Source: Pontibacter beigongshangensis | Lineage (GTDB): Bacteria; Bacteroidota; Bacteroidia; Cytophagales; Hymenobacteraceae | Direction of reading: 5' to 3' | Assembly: GCF_014332515.1 (NCBI RefSeq) | Contig: NZ_VFSD01000001.1 | Coordinates: forward strand, 62,001-126,000 | Length of the DNA: 64,000 nucleotides | In this document: positions 52,895 to 62,278 of the stretch, in pieces | Layout: every line of letters starts with the position of its first letter | Position numbering within the stretch: the stretch's first letter is position 1 | Notes under the pieces: generated by a model | Seen by the model: the letters and a program-made list of their open reading frames with translations, nothing else | Databases searched by the model: none | What the model was told of the DNA's origin: nothing | Position numbers and translations under genes: made by a program

Positions 52895-53941
52895 ATGTCT
52901 CAAACTCCCGAAGGTATTCTTGAACAGCTGAAGAAGCGGCAGTTTGCCCCAGTGTATTTCCTGCAGGGCGAAGAGCCGTTTTACATAGACCTTATAGCTG
53001 ACTACATAGAGGCCAACGCCCTGCAGGAGCATGAGAAGGGGTTTAACCAGGTACTGATCTATGGCAAAGATGCCGATGTGGCCACCGTTCTGCTGCAGGC
53101 CAAGCGCTTCCCGATGATGGCGGAGCGGCAGGTAGTGATCGTGAAGGAGGCGCAGTCGATACCCGATATAGAGCGGGAGGAGGGGATAAAGCAGTTGGAG
53201 GCTTACCTGCAGAACCCGCTGCCCAGCACGATACTGGTGTTCTGCTACAAGCACAAGACCCTGGACGGGCGCAAATCGCTGGCTAAATTGGTGGGTAAGC
53301 ATACCGTACTGCTCACCACCAAAAAACTCTATGAGAACCAGGTGCCGACCTGGATTACGGGCTACCTAAAGGAGAAAGGCCTGCAGATATCCCAAAAGGC
53401 AGTGCTGCTGCTGAGCGAGTATATTGGTGCCGACCTGTCGCGGCTGGCCAACGAGATCGACAAACTCCTGCTGAACCTGAAGCCGGGCCAGACCATAGAC
53501 GAACGGGTGGTGCAGGAGAATGTGGGCATCAGCAAGGAGTACAATATTTTTGAATTGCAGACCGCTCTCATTGGGCAGGATGCCCTGAAAGTGCATCGCA
53601 TCATTGGCTATTTTGAGTCTAACCCGAAGAACAACCCGCTGATTCCCAACCTGTCGCTTTTGTTCTCTTTCTTTACCAAACTGCTGGTGCTGCACATGAA
53701 CAAAGACAAGTCGGAGGCTGCCGTTAAGAAAAGCCTGGGCAACCGGAGCTTCCTGGCCAAAGAGTATATACATGCCCTGCGGGTGTTTCCGGCGCAGCGC
53801 ACCATCGATATAATCCATTTTATAAGAGTTTCAGACCTGCAGGTAAAGGGCATTTCGGGAGGCAACATGTCGGATGCCGAGATCCTGCGCGAGCTGGTCT
53901 TCAAGATCATGCATCCGGTGCCACGTGCGCTGGCCTATTAG
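52895..53941 (+). CDS. holA: DNA polymerase III subunit delta
   Basis: 348-residue clamp-loader subunit that opens the sliding clamp. The opening PVYFLQGEEPFYIDLIADY is characteristic of HolA, ILVFCYKHKTLDGRKSLAKL sits in the second AAA-like subdomain, and the C-terminal collar helices follow (SDAEILRELVFKIM near the end). Length is as expected. It is followed after 19 bases by a dispersed repeat copy that could act as its terminator, though this is uncertain. It is not obviously linked to its neighbours by function. Confidence 0.92.
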   Translation: MSQTPEGILEQLKKRQFAPVYFLQGEEPFYIDLIADYIEANALQEHEKGFNQVLIYGKDADVATVLLQAKRFPMMAERQVVIVKEAQSIPDIEREEGIKQLEAYLQNPLPSTILVFCYKHKTLDGRKSLAKLVGKHTVLLTTKKLYENQVPTWITGYLKEKGLQISQKAVLLLSEYIGADLSRLANEIDKLLLNLKPGQTIDERVVQENVGISKEYNIFELQTALIGQDALKVHRIIGYFESNPKNNPLIPNLSLLFSFFTKLLVLHMNKDKSEAAVKKSLGNRSFLAKEYIHALRVFPAQRTIDIIHFIRVSDLQVKGISGGNMSDAEILRELVFKIMHPVPRALAY

Positions 53942-54259
53942 AGAACCAGCGGCAGATAGCTCCGGAGGGCCTTTTTCATTAGAATAATCGGATGCCCAGG
54001 CATGGTGGGGGCAGTAAAGGCAAATGTTTCTCCCTATTTCAAGGAAAGAAAAAGACAGGGCTGCACAATATACAGGCAGTAAAAGCCATTGAAGGTAAGA
54101 GCGTGGCCTCCGAAATATTTTCTGAAAACCTTTGCCGGCAGCAGGCGCAGAAAAGGCTGGCGCTAAGCTTTTTTTATTAACTTTGATTTTGGTTGGCAAC
54201 ACCAAAAGAATAACCACAGGATCATCTTTTCGTCCAGAAATTGGGCAAAATAAGAACAT
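53942..54259 (+). other. Spacer between holA and the TPR gene
   Basis: 318 bases without a gene. It contains the dispersed repeat copy at 53960-53989 and presumably the promoter of the envelope block, which I could not place. Confidence 0.55.
53960..53989 (+). repeat. Dispersed repeat copy, best match to the consensus
   Basis: CTCCGGAGGGCC, TTTTTC and ATTAGAATAATC, preceded by GCGGCAGATAG. Confidence 0.72.
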
Positions 54260-57200
54260 ATGAAGATAGCTTACAAAGTAGCGCTTGCATCGGTAATGGC
54301 TGGCGGGGCACACTTGGCGGAAGCGCAGCATACACAGGTTTTTACCTCAGAAGAAAAATACTTCCATGAGGGCACGGAGCTTTTCGACCGCGCCAAATAT
54401 GGCTCGGCCCAGGAGGCGTTCCAGAAGTATATTACCCTGATCGGAGACGATGCCAAAACGGCTGATGCGCAGTATTACTATGCGCTGAGCGGCCTGTACC
54501 TGTTGCACCCCGATGCGGAGCAGCAGATCCTGGCTTTTACGGCAAAATACCCGGCTCACCCTAAAACGGCGCTGGCCAACTACGAACTGGGCCTTTATTA
54601 TTTCGAGAACAAGGATTTTAAAAAGGCCGTTGATTTTCTGGTATTGTCGCCCACGCATTTGCTTAGCATTAAGCAGAATAAGGAGCTGGAGTTTAAGCTG
54701 GGCTACTCATACTTCGCCACCAAGGATTTCGACAACGCCAAGATCTATTTCGACAAGAACAAGACCACCGGCTTCCGCGAAGACGAGCACCGCTTTGCCT
54801 ATGCCTCTAACTATTATGCCGGCTACATCGCCTACCGCAACGGCGACTACGCAGCTGCCAAAACCGACCTGAAGATTGCCGAAAAGAACGAAGCCTACCA
54901 ACAGATCGTGCCCTATATGGTGACCGAGATCCTGTACAAGGAGAACGATATTTATGAGGTGATCCGGTATGGCGAAGCTTCGCTGGCCGCCACTCCAAAG
55001 CCGGCGCAGGCCGATGAGATCGCGTTGCTGGTGGGAGACGCCTATTACCAGAAAGCGGATTATGCCACTGCCGCCACCTACTTTACCCAATATGCCCAGG
55101 GCAAGCGCTCCCTCGACGAGGTAGTGCAGTACAAAATCGCTTTCACCGATTATAAGAACGATAACTTTAAGAATGCCATTGCCAACTTCAAGGACATTGC
55201 CCTGAAGAAATCGGCGCTAGGGCAGAGTGCGGCCTATTACCTGGGTCTCAGCTACCTGCGCGAAAACAACAAGCAGTTTGCCCTCACCGCCTTTGACCAG
55301 GCACGCAAAAACAACTTCGATAAAAGCGTAACCGAGGCTGCCACCGTAAAATATGCGCAGGTAAACTACGAGCTGGGCAACTTCAGGGAGGTGATCAACT
55401 CCTTAACCAACTTCACAAACGATTACCCGGACTCTGACCAGGGCGCAGATGCTGACAACCTGCTGAGCGAGGCCTACTTCAACTCCAACAATTACCCGGA
55501 GGCCATCCGGCACATCGAGAGCCTGCCGAAAAAGAGCTGGCGCATTTTGCAGACGTACCAGCGGGTAACATACTTCCATGCCGTGAACCTGTTCAACGAC
55601 GCCAAGTTCCCGCAGGCAGTCACCATGCTCGACAAGTCGCTGGAGTACCCCTACGACAAGGAAGTGACGGCTGCCAGCCATTTCCTGAAAGGAGAGGCCT
55701 ATTCTATCGGCCAGCGCTACGAAGATGCCATTAACAGCTACGGAGCCGTTTTTCGCAACGCTCCTTCCACCACATCTGAATACTATATAAAGTCCAGGTA
55801 CGGTGCGGGCTATGCCTACTACAATACCAAACAATACGACCGGGCACTGACGCACTTCAGAGCTTACCTGGATGCTATTCAGCCAAGCAACGTAAACTAC
55901 CACGACGCCACGCTGCGCTTGGCCGACTGTTATTATGTCGATAAAAAATACAGCGAGGCGCTGGGCCTGTACGAGCGCGTAATTGCCTCCAACTCCCCTG
56001 ATCGTGACTATGCACATTTTCAGAAAGGCCTAGTACTTAGCATAACCGGCAACAAGGATCAGGCCAAGCAGAATCTGCAGACAGTGCAGGCTCAGTTCCC
56101 AGGCTCGCGTTATGCCGATGCCGCCGAGTACCAGCGCGCCCTGATCGATTTTGAGTCGGGCAGCTACCAGCCGGCCATTACCGGCTTTACCAGCCTGATT
56201 CAGAACCGGCCGGACAGCAAACTGGTGCCGAACGCCCTGCAGAAACGCGGCATTGCCTACACCAACGTGCAGCGCTACAACGATGCCATCGTGGACTTTA
56301 AGCGGGTACTGGATGATTTCCCTACCTCGCCGGTTGCCAGCAGCGCCCTATACAGCCTGCAGGACGCACTGGCGACCCAGGACCGCAGCGAGGAGTTTGA
56401 CGGCTACCTGGCCCGCTATAAAACCTCCAACCCCGAAAGCGGTGCCTTGGAGAGCATTGAATATGAAGCAGCTAAAACACTTTATTTCAGCGAAAAATAT
56501 GCCCAGGCTATCCCTAAATTTGAGGCCTACATTTCTGCATATCCGAGAAGTCCGTTTGTGAGCGACTCCCGTTACTTCCTGGCCGACTCTTACCTGCGCC
56601 AGAAGAACAGAGAGGAGGGCATGCGCCGCATGAAGCAGGTAATTGCCGAAAACAAGTCGGAGTACGTGAACCGGGCTATCCTGAAAGTAGCGGAACTTGA
56701 ATTTGAGGCGAAAAACTATCCGGAAGCCATTAAATACTATGGCAGATTACGCGATGTGGCTACCAACCGTAACGAGCAGGCTAATGCCCTGACCGGCCTG
56801 ATGATGAGCTACTACCTGACAAAAGATTATGCCGGCTCCAAGCGCATCGCCAATGACCTGATCAGCCAGGGCAATGCAGCCTTGAATGCCCGCAATACCG
56901 CTTTGCTGTACAGAGGCAAATCTACTTACGCCATGGGCAATATGGACCAGGCCCTGACAGAGTTCCGTGAGGCGGTAAAAGCCGCTTCTGATGTTAACGG
57001 TGCGGAGGCCCAGTACCTGGTGGCTGAAATTCTGTACAAGCAGAAAAAACATAAGGAATCGATCGATGCTGCTTTCGAATTCAACAACAAATACTCGAAC
57101 TACGACTACTGGCTCGGTAAATCCTTCCTAATCATTGCCGACAACTATATTGCTCAGAACGAGACCTTCCAGGCCCGGGCTACGCTAGAGTCTATTATCG

Positions 57201-57334
57201 CGGGTTCGCCTGTAGAGGAAGTGGTGGCAGAAGCCAAACAGAAGCTGGCTAAATTGAGTCCGGCAGGCACCGACACCAGCTCCAGTCCTGGCGCTGGCAC
57301 TGGTTCAGGCGATACCATTCAGATTCAGCCATAG
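54260..57334 (+). CDS. Large exported tetratricopeptide-repeat protein
   Basis: 1,024 residues with a signal peptide (MKIAYKVALASVMAGG, cleavage near AEAQ) and then TPR-type helical pairs across almost the whole length. Typical are AYYNTKQYDRALTHFRAYL and AVFRNAPSTTSEYYIKSRYG. The C-terminus is a low-complexity Ser/Gly/Thr tail. TPR proteins act as protein-binding scaffolds; this one is likely periplasmic. It is followed after 40 bases by a beta-barrel gene and then the HU-SPOR and ExbBD/TonB genes, so it is probably part of an envelope machine. The exact role is unknown. Confidence 0.87.
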   Translation: MKIAYKVALASVMAGGAHLAEAQHTQVFTSEEKYFHEGTELFDRAKYGSAQEAFQKYITLIGDDAKTADAQYYYALSGLYLLHPDAEQQILAFTAKYPAHPKTALANYELGLYYFENKDFKKAVDFLVLSPTHLLSIKQNKELEFKLGYSYFATKDFDNAKIYFDKNKTTGFREDEHRFAYASNYYAGYIAYRNGDYAAAKTDLKIAEKNEAYQQIVPYMVTEILYKENDIYEVIRYGEASLAATPKPAQADEIALLVGDAYYQKADYATAATYFTQYAQGKRSLDEVVQYKIAFTDYKNDNFKNAIANFKDIALKKSALGQSAAYYLGLSYLRENNKQFALTAFDQARKNNFDKSVTEAATVKYAQVNYELGNFREVINSLTNFTNDYPDSDQGADADNLLSEAYFNSNNYPEAIRHIESLPKKSWRILQTYQRVTYFHAVNLFNDAKFPQAVTMLDKSLEYPYDKEVTAASHFLKGEAYSIGQRYEDAINSYGAVFRNAPSTTSEYYIKSRYGAGYAYYNTKQYDRALTHFRAYLDAIQPSNVNYHDATLRLADCYYVDKKYSEALGLYERVIASNSPDRDYAHFQKGLVLSITGNKDQAKQNLQTVQAQFPGSRYADAAEYQRALIDFESGSYQPAITGFTSLIQNRPDSKLVPNALQKRGIAYTNVQRYNDAIVDFKRVLDDFPTSPVASSALYSLQDALATQDRSEEFDGYLARYKTSNPESGALESIEYEAAKTLYFSEKYAQAIPKFEAYISAYPRSPFVSDSRYFLADSYLRQKNREEGMRRMKQVIAENKSEYVNRAILKVAELEFEAKNYPEAIKYYGRLRDVATNRNEQANALTGLMMSYYLTKDYAGSKRIANDLISQGNAALNARNTALLYRGKSTYAMGNMDQALTEFREAVKAASDVNGAEAQYLVAEILYKQKKHKESIDAAFEFNNKYSNYDYWLGKSFLIIADNYIAQNETFQARATLESIIAGSPVEEVVAEAKQKLAKLSPAGTDTSSSPGAGTGSGDTIQIQP

Positions 57335-57374
57335 TGAGTAATAGTAAGTATTAGCAGACGAGAGAATTAGCAAC

Positions 57375-59069
57375 ATGAAAAATAAATTAAGATTAGCCTC
57401 ACTTGCCATTGTTTTTAGTGTCGGTTATAGTTTCATGAATAACGTGCAGGCACAAGGCGGCGGCACAGGTTGGGGCGAAGGCGCCAAACTGGAAGATGCC
57501 CAGGTGGTAGTGGAGAAGGACCGTGTGATTGAACTGCCCCGCGCTGCCCGCAACTTCGAGAAGTTCCGGATAGACCCGCCGGAGCCTCAGGAACGGAACG
57601 TACGTTACCGCTTTAACGATTACCGCCTGCCATCGCAGGATATTAATCTGCAGATGAAGGTGCTGACCATTAAGCAGGATGAGCTGACAAAACTGTACGG
57701 CAATTACCTGAAAGCTGGTATTGGCAACTATGGCACGCTCTACCTGAAAGGCTATTTCCATAACAAGCGCAGCACCGAAGGAGCTTATGGGGCAGAGGTA
57801 AGCCATGTGGCCTCTTCCCGCGGGCCCGTAGACCGTGCTAATTCCGGTGTGGCTAATTCCAGCATCAGTGCCCATGGCGAGCGTTACCTGCAGGGCCTTA
57901 CGGTTGGCGGCAGAGCGGGCTACGGTCGCGATCAATATTACTTCTATGGCTATGAACCATCACTTGAAACGGTGATAGATAAAGATTCTATCAAACAAGT
58001 ATTTAACCGTTTTAACGCGGAAGCCTTCCTGCACAATAAAAACGCAGGTGCCCCCTTTGTATTCAATGCCGGTATAAAGTTCAACCACCTGAACGACCGG
58101 TACAATATGACTGAATCAAACTTTGCTGCCAACCTGAATGGAGAGTATGCCATAGACGATGTTTCCGGCTTTAAGGTAGATGCGGTGGTGTCTTTCCTCT
58201 CGCATAGCGACTCTGTCGCTATCAGGAGGCAATTTTTTAAGCTGAACCCTACCTATGAGCGTAAATTGGGTGTGCTTACAGTTGGATTGGGAGCCAACCT
58301 GGCTTTTACCGGCGATACGGTGAACAATGCCCGCAGCATGAACATCTACCCGATGGTGCGACTGGGCGTGGAGCCGATAGAAGGCAAACTGAAAATTTAT
58401 AGTGGTTTCGGAGGCGACCTGGAGCGGACAACCATGTATCAGCTTACCCAGGAGAACCCTTTCCTGGCTCAAAATGTACTGGTAGCCGATGTCAATAAAA
58501 CGCTGGAACTATATGGAGGCCTCTCGGCCAACATTGCCAACTATGTGCACATCACGGGGCGGGTGTCTTACCAGAACCTGCGGAACCTGTACTTCTTCAA
58601 CAACTCCCGAACTGATTCTACCAAGTTTGAGCTAGTGTATGACAACGGCGTCACAAATGTTTTAAATTTATATGCCGAGGCCGTTTTTAATTATTCTGAT
58701 GAGGTGCGCGTAGGATTAAAGGCTGATTATAACAACTATAGGACCGAAACCTTAGAGCATCCGTTCCACCGCCCGGAGCTGATGGCGAGCGTTTTTGCCA
58801 CCTATAACTTCTACGATAAGATTCTCTTTAATTCAGAACTTTATTATATTGGTAGCTCGTTTGGCCGCATCTATCGACCAGACGGAACTTCGGTACTCCG
58901 TGAAACGGATACAATCGTAGACCTGAACCTGAAGGCCGATTATAAATTCTCCAGCAGGTTTACGGCCTTCGTGATGGCCAACAATATTCTTGGCCAGAAA
59001 TACGAGCGTTTTGTGAATTACCAGAACAAAAGCGTTAACTTAATTGGCGGTATAACTTATTCATTCTAA
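57375..59069 (+). CDS. Outer-membrane beta-barrel protein
   Basis: 564 residues with a signal peptide (ending near VQAQ, residues 24-27). Alternating aromatic/hydrophobic strands run across the length, and the C-terminus NLIGGITYSF ends in the phenylalanine typical of outer-membrane barrels. There is no obvious plug domain or TonB box, so it is not a standard TonB-dependent receptor. It lies between the TPR protein and the HU-SPOR protein, with only five bases to the latter. Function is unknown; it may be a partner of the TPR protein. Confidence 0.8.
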   Translation: MKNKLRLASLAIVFSVGYSFMNNVQAQGGGTGWGEGAKLEDAQVVVEKDRVIELPRAARNFEKFRIDPPEPQERNVRYRFNDYRLPSQDINLQMKVLTIKQDELTKLYGNYLKAGIGNYGTLYLKGYFHNKRSTEGAYGAEVSHVASSRGPVDRANSGVANSSISAHGERYLQGLTVGGRAGYGRDQYYFYGYEPSLETVIDKDSIKQVFNRFNAEAFLHNKNAGAPFVFNAGIKFNHLNDRYNMTESNFAANLNGEYAIDDVSGFKVDAVVSFLSHSDSVAIRRQFFKLNPTYERKLGVLTVGLGANLAFTGDTVNNARSMNIYPMVRLGVEPIEGKLKIYSGFGGDLERTTMYQLTQENPFLAQNVLVADVNKTLELYGGLSANIANYVHITGRVSYQNLRNLYFFNNSRTDSTKFELVYDNGVTNVLNLYAEAVFNYSDEVRVGLKADYNNYRTETLEHPFHRPELMASVFATYNFYDKILFNSELYYIGSSFGRIYRPDGTSVLRETDTIVDLNLKADYKFSSRFTAFVMANNILGQKYERFVNYQNKSVNLIGGITYSF

Positions 59070-59074
59070 AGCCT

Positions 59075-60241
59075 ATGGTAGATAAGCAAATAGAGCAACT
59101 GCTCCACGAGCACGACTGTGTCATCATACCGGATTTTGGTGGATTGATTGCCCGCTACGTCTCAGCCCGCATCCATCCGGTGAAGCATGCGCTGATGCCA
59201 CCTTCCAAAAGAATAGCTTTTAACGAAAAACTGGTCCTGAACGATGGTTTGCTTATCAGTTTCATAGCGCAGAACCGAAACATCAGTCAGGAGGAGGCGC
59301 GCCTGGTGGTGGCCGACTTCGTGTATAAAGCCAAACAGAAACTAAAAGAGGAGAACTTCTTTTTGCTCCGGAATATAGGGTCATTTAAATATAACGCCGA
59401 ACAAAGCCTTGAGTTCGAGTATATAGAAGGCGAGAACCTGCTCGATAACAGTTTTGGACTGCCAGACCTGGTGGCCAGGCCAGTGAGAGCCTCAGAGCCG
59501 GCCGTTCTTAGAACGCTTATCAAAGAGCGTCAGCAGGTGCCTGTGGCTACCAAAGCTACTTTCCGTAGCCGCCTCAAAAAGGCTTACACAGTAACAGCTG
59601 GCCTGTTGATTGGAAGCCTTACGGTATCGGCCCTGTACCTGCTGTCTTTGCAGACCGATTATAACCTGAGCAGCCTGAATCCGCTGTCGTTGGTAGGCAT
59701 GAGTGGCAGAACTACAGAAGCAAATCTGTTTTCCAGATATTCTCCGGATTATATCCCATTTACAGAAGAAGAGCGCTTATCCTGGTACCAGGCCTTGTCG
59801 CCGGTAGTTGTTCCTGACGAGGAGACGGATGCAAAAGGCCCCTTATTCCTGGACGAACCTGAATTGCTGGCGGCAGCTACAAGTGCTTTTGCTGAAACTA
59901 TTGCTTTAGATAAGGAAGGCGAAACAGCTTTGTCAGAGGCTGTTATAGAGAAAGAGCTGGATCTGTCTCCTGCTGCTGAAGCAGCACCGTCACATATACT
60001 TTCCGGTAAAACAGGTCGTTTTTACATCATTACAGGAGGTTATTCTACCTTGAAGAATGCTGAAGTAAGTCGAACAGAGATACTGAAGAAACAGATAGAC
60101 GCAAAAATACTGCTGCCTGCTCCAGGTCATAGATTGCACCGGGTGTCAGTGGCCGATTTCGCGACCTCAGAAGAGGCAACGGCAGCCATAGGAGCATACA
60201 GAAAAACTTTTGGAGAAACAATTTGGGTACTTAATAATTAA
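59075..60241 (+). CDS. HU-domain (CCDC81-type) membrane protein with C-terminal SPOR domain
   Basis: 388 residues in three parts. Residues 1-135 contain the CCDC81-like prokaryotic HU region: IEQLLHEHDCVIIPDFGG is its hallmark start, then FNEKLVLNDGLLISFIA and FLLRNIGSFKYN. A single membrane segment follows at about 171-191 (VTAGLLIGSLTVSALYLL). After an acidic linker, residues of about 305-388 form a SPOR domain (FYIITGGYSTLKNAE to the end), which in other proteins binds denuded peptidoglycan at division sites. It would thus link a cytoplasmic HU-like domain to the cell wall. It is directly followed by ExbB. Confidence 0.9.
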   Translation: MVDKQIEQLLHEHDCVIIPDFGGLIARYVSARIHPVKHALMPPSKRIAFNEKLVLNDGLLISFIAQNRNISQEEARLVVADFVYKAKQKLKEENFFLLRNIGSFKYNAEQSLEFEYIEGENLLDNSFGLPDLVARPVRASEPAVLRTLIKERQQVPVATKATFRSRLKKAYTVTAGLLIGSLTVSALYLLSLQTDYNLSSLNPLSLVGMSGRTTEANLFSRYSPDYIPFTEEERLSWYQALSPVVVPDEETDAKGPLFLDEPELLAAATSAFAETIALDKEGETALSEAVIEKELDLSPAAEAAPSHILSGKTGRFYIITGGYSTLKNAEVSRTEILKKQIDAKILLPAPGHRLHRVSVADFATSEEATAAIGAYRKTFGETIWVLNN

Positions 60242-60242
60242 C

Positions 60243-60950
60243 ATGACATCTTTTCTATTACAAATCACACCTGCTGTCCCTGCGGACACTGCTTCTACGC
60301 TTACGCCTGGTGCTGAATCGGCTGATGCTTCTGTCGGACTTATTGACCTTGCCATGGCAGGGGGCTGGGCCATGATACCGCTCGCTATGCTGTCGCTGGC
60401 AGGCGTTTATATTTTTGTGGAGCGCTACCTGACCTTGAAAAGAGCTACCAAAAATCCACAAGGCTTCCGGGACCGGATCAAGCACATGGTTTTGGCCGGC
60501 GACATAAACGGAGCCAAAATGCTTTGTGCCCAAACCGGCACACCCGTATCTAAGATGTTGGAGAAAGGCATTTCCCGAATTGGAAGCCCCCTGAAGAATA
60601 TTGAAACCTCGATCGAGAACACTGGCAAGATTGAGATGGCCCGCCTGGAGAAGAACCTTTCTGCATTGGCTACTATTGCGGGTGCTGCTCCAATGCTCGG
60701 CTTTCTGGGCACGGTTACAGGTATGATCCAGGCCTTCATCGCTATTGCGCAGGCAGAGGGCGGTGTAAGCCCGCAACTGCTGTCGGCTGGTATTTACCAG
60801 GCTATGGTAACCACGGCAACAGGCCTGATCATTGGTCTGCCAGCCTATGTAGGGTATAATTACCTGGTGTCTAAGATCGACAGCATTGTGCACGACATGG
60901 AATATACCTCCATTGAATTTATTGATCTCTTACAAGAACCACAGCATTAA
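60243..60950 (+). CDS. exbB: MotA/TolQ/ExbB proton channel family protein
   Basis: 235-residue inner-membrane protein with three membrane segments. MIPLAMLSLAGVYIFVERYL is the first; the TolQ/ExbB signature GAAPMLGFLGTVTGMIQAF is in the second; TTATGLIIGLPAYVGYNYL is the third. With ExbD it forms a proton-driven motor for TonB or Tol. A TTG at 60210 would overlap the upstream gene by 32 bases; the ATG at 60243, one base after that stop, is preferred. The next gene starts two bases after this stop. Confidence 0.93.
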   Translation: MTSFLLQITPAVPADTASTLTPGAESADASVGLIDLAMAGGWAMIPLAMLSLAGVYIFVERYLTLKRATKNPQGFRDRIKHMVLAGDINGAKMLCAQTGTPVSKMLEKGISRIGSPLKNIETSIENTGKIEMARLEKNLSALATIAGAAPMLGFLGTVTGMIQAFIAIAQAEGGVSPQLLSAGIYQAMVTTATGLIIGLPAYVGYNYLVSKIDSIVHDMEYTSIEFIDLLQEPQH

Positions 60951-60952
60951 GA

Positions 60953-61345
60953 ATGAATCTTCGCTCAAAAAACAGGATCAGTGCTGATTTCAGCATGTCG
61001 TCCATGACTGACATAATTTTCCTGTTACTCATTTTTTTCATGCTTACCTCAAACTTCGTAACCCCGACGGGCCTGCCTGTAAGTTTGCCAAAGAGTTCTG
61101 TGGCAGACATAACGATGCAAAAAGTGAGTGTGACCATTACAGAGGATTTGCGGTATGCGCTGAACGGAAATGAAATTGCCTTTTCGGATCTGCAGCCACA
61201 ACTGGCAGCACTTTTGCAGGGAACAGAAGAAGGGGTTGTGGTGTTGCATGTCGACAAGGCAGTGCCTGTGGAGCACCTGGTGAAGGTAGCAAGCATAGCC
61301 TCCAACCTGAATGCTAAAGTTACGCTGGCCACCGAGCCAGAGTAA
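60953..61345 (+). CDS. exbD: ExbD/TolR family protein
   Basis: 130 residues: a short cytoplasmic start, one membrane segment (MTDIIFLLLIFFMLTSNFV) with the conserved acidic residue D at its beginning that carries protons, and a small periplasmic domain. It is tightly packed after ExbB and followed by the TonB-like gene after 11 bases, forming the standard ExbB-ExbD-TonB unit. Confidence 0.94.
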   Translation: MNLRSKNRISADFSMSSMTDIIFLLLIFFMLTSNFVTPTGLPVSLPKSSVADITMQKVSVTITEDLRYALNGNEIAFSDLQPQLAALLQGTEEGVVVLHVDKAVPVEHLVKVASIASNLNAKVTLATEPE

Positions 61346-61356
61346 AATGAAAAGAG

Positions 61357-62271
61357 ATGGATATAGCGTTAACACATGAGGAAGAAAAGAATAAGAAGAT
61401 AGCGGCAGTTACCAGCGTGGTGCTGCACGCGCTTATTATTCTGCTTCTGTTTTACCTGATGGCCTGGCGCCCGCAGGACCCGCCTGCAAAAGATAATGGC
61501 ATTGAGATTAATTTTGGTATGAGTGCTGTTGGGAGCGGGGACGTTCAGACGAACGCGTCTCCGAATGAATCTAAAAATGTGGAGGATAGCAAACCTGCGC
61601 CTACCCAGCCCGACCCACTGCCGGAGCCAAAACCGGTAGCAGCTACACCGCCAGCACCCACCAAGCCTGTTGAAGCGCCTAAAGTAACGACCACTACGGC
61701 TGACGCGCCTGTGGCTGTGAAGGAAGTGAAAGAAGTAACCAAGCCTACTCCAAAGCCTGAGCCAAAGGTGGAGCCGAAAAAAGAGCCCGAGAAACCTGTG
61801 GAGGAGCCGAAAAAGGAACCGGAAAAGCCCAGGTCGCTCTACCCGGGCAAACCTACCGAAAGCACCGGCACCGGTAAGGCCGGAACCTCTAACGAGGCAA
61901 CAGGCAATAACAATGGCGATGATGCCAACAAGGTAGGCGATAAAGGATCACCAGACGGCAAACTGGATGCCAAGGCACTGTATGGTAAAGCAGGCGGTGG
62001 TGCCGGTGGCCTGGATATGGCAGGCTGGCGCTACGAGATAGAACCGAAGCGCGACCCTTACCCCAATGAGTCAGGCATTGTAAAATTTAGGATCAGCATC
62101 AACGGAAATGGTGAAGTGATCAATATTTCGCTGATTGAAAGTAACGTGTCGCCGCAGGTAAGAAAATGGTATGAGGACCAACTACGAAAAACTTCCTTTA
62201 TCCGGACAGGAGGAGGAAATAGCAATGCGGGAGCAACCGGTACTGTAACATTCGTTATTAAATCGAACTAG
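61357..62271 (+). CDS. TonB-like energy transducer
   Basis: 304 residues: one N-terminal membrane segment (about 17-37), a long Pro/Glu/Lys-rich linker with KPEPKVEPKKEPEKP-type repeats that spans the periplasm, a Gly/Asn-rich part, and a C-terminal domain (about 225-304) with IVKFRISINGNGEVINISL and GATGTVTFVIKSN. This resembles the C-terminal domain of TonB and AgmX-type proteins. It would pass energy from ExbBD to an outer-membrane partner. It is the last gene of the ExbBD unit; folC begins seven bases later. Confidence 0.87.
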   Translation: MDIALTHEEEKNKKIAAVTSVVLHALIILLLFYLMAWRPQDPPAKDNGIEINFGMSAVGSGDVQTNASPNESKNVEDSKPAPTQPDPLPEPKPVAATPPAPTKPVEAPKVTTTTADAPVAVKEVKEVTKPTPKPEPKVEPKKEPEKPVEEPKKEPEKPRSLYPGKPTESTGTGKAGTSNEATGNNNGDDANKVGDKGSPDGKLDAKALYGKAGGGAGGLDMAGWRYEIEPKRDPYPNESGIVKFRISINGNGEVINISLIESNVSPQVRKWYEDQLRKTSFIRTGGGNSNAGATGTVTFVIKSN

Positions 62272-62278
62272 TATTCTC

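Noticed and set aside
60210..60242. TTG start for ExbB overlapping the HU-SPOR gene by 32 bases
   Set aside because: An ATG directly after the upstream stop gives a normal ExbB N-terminus and usual operon spacing.
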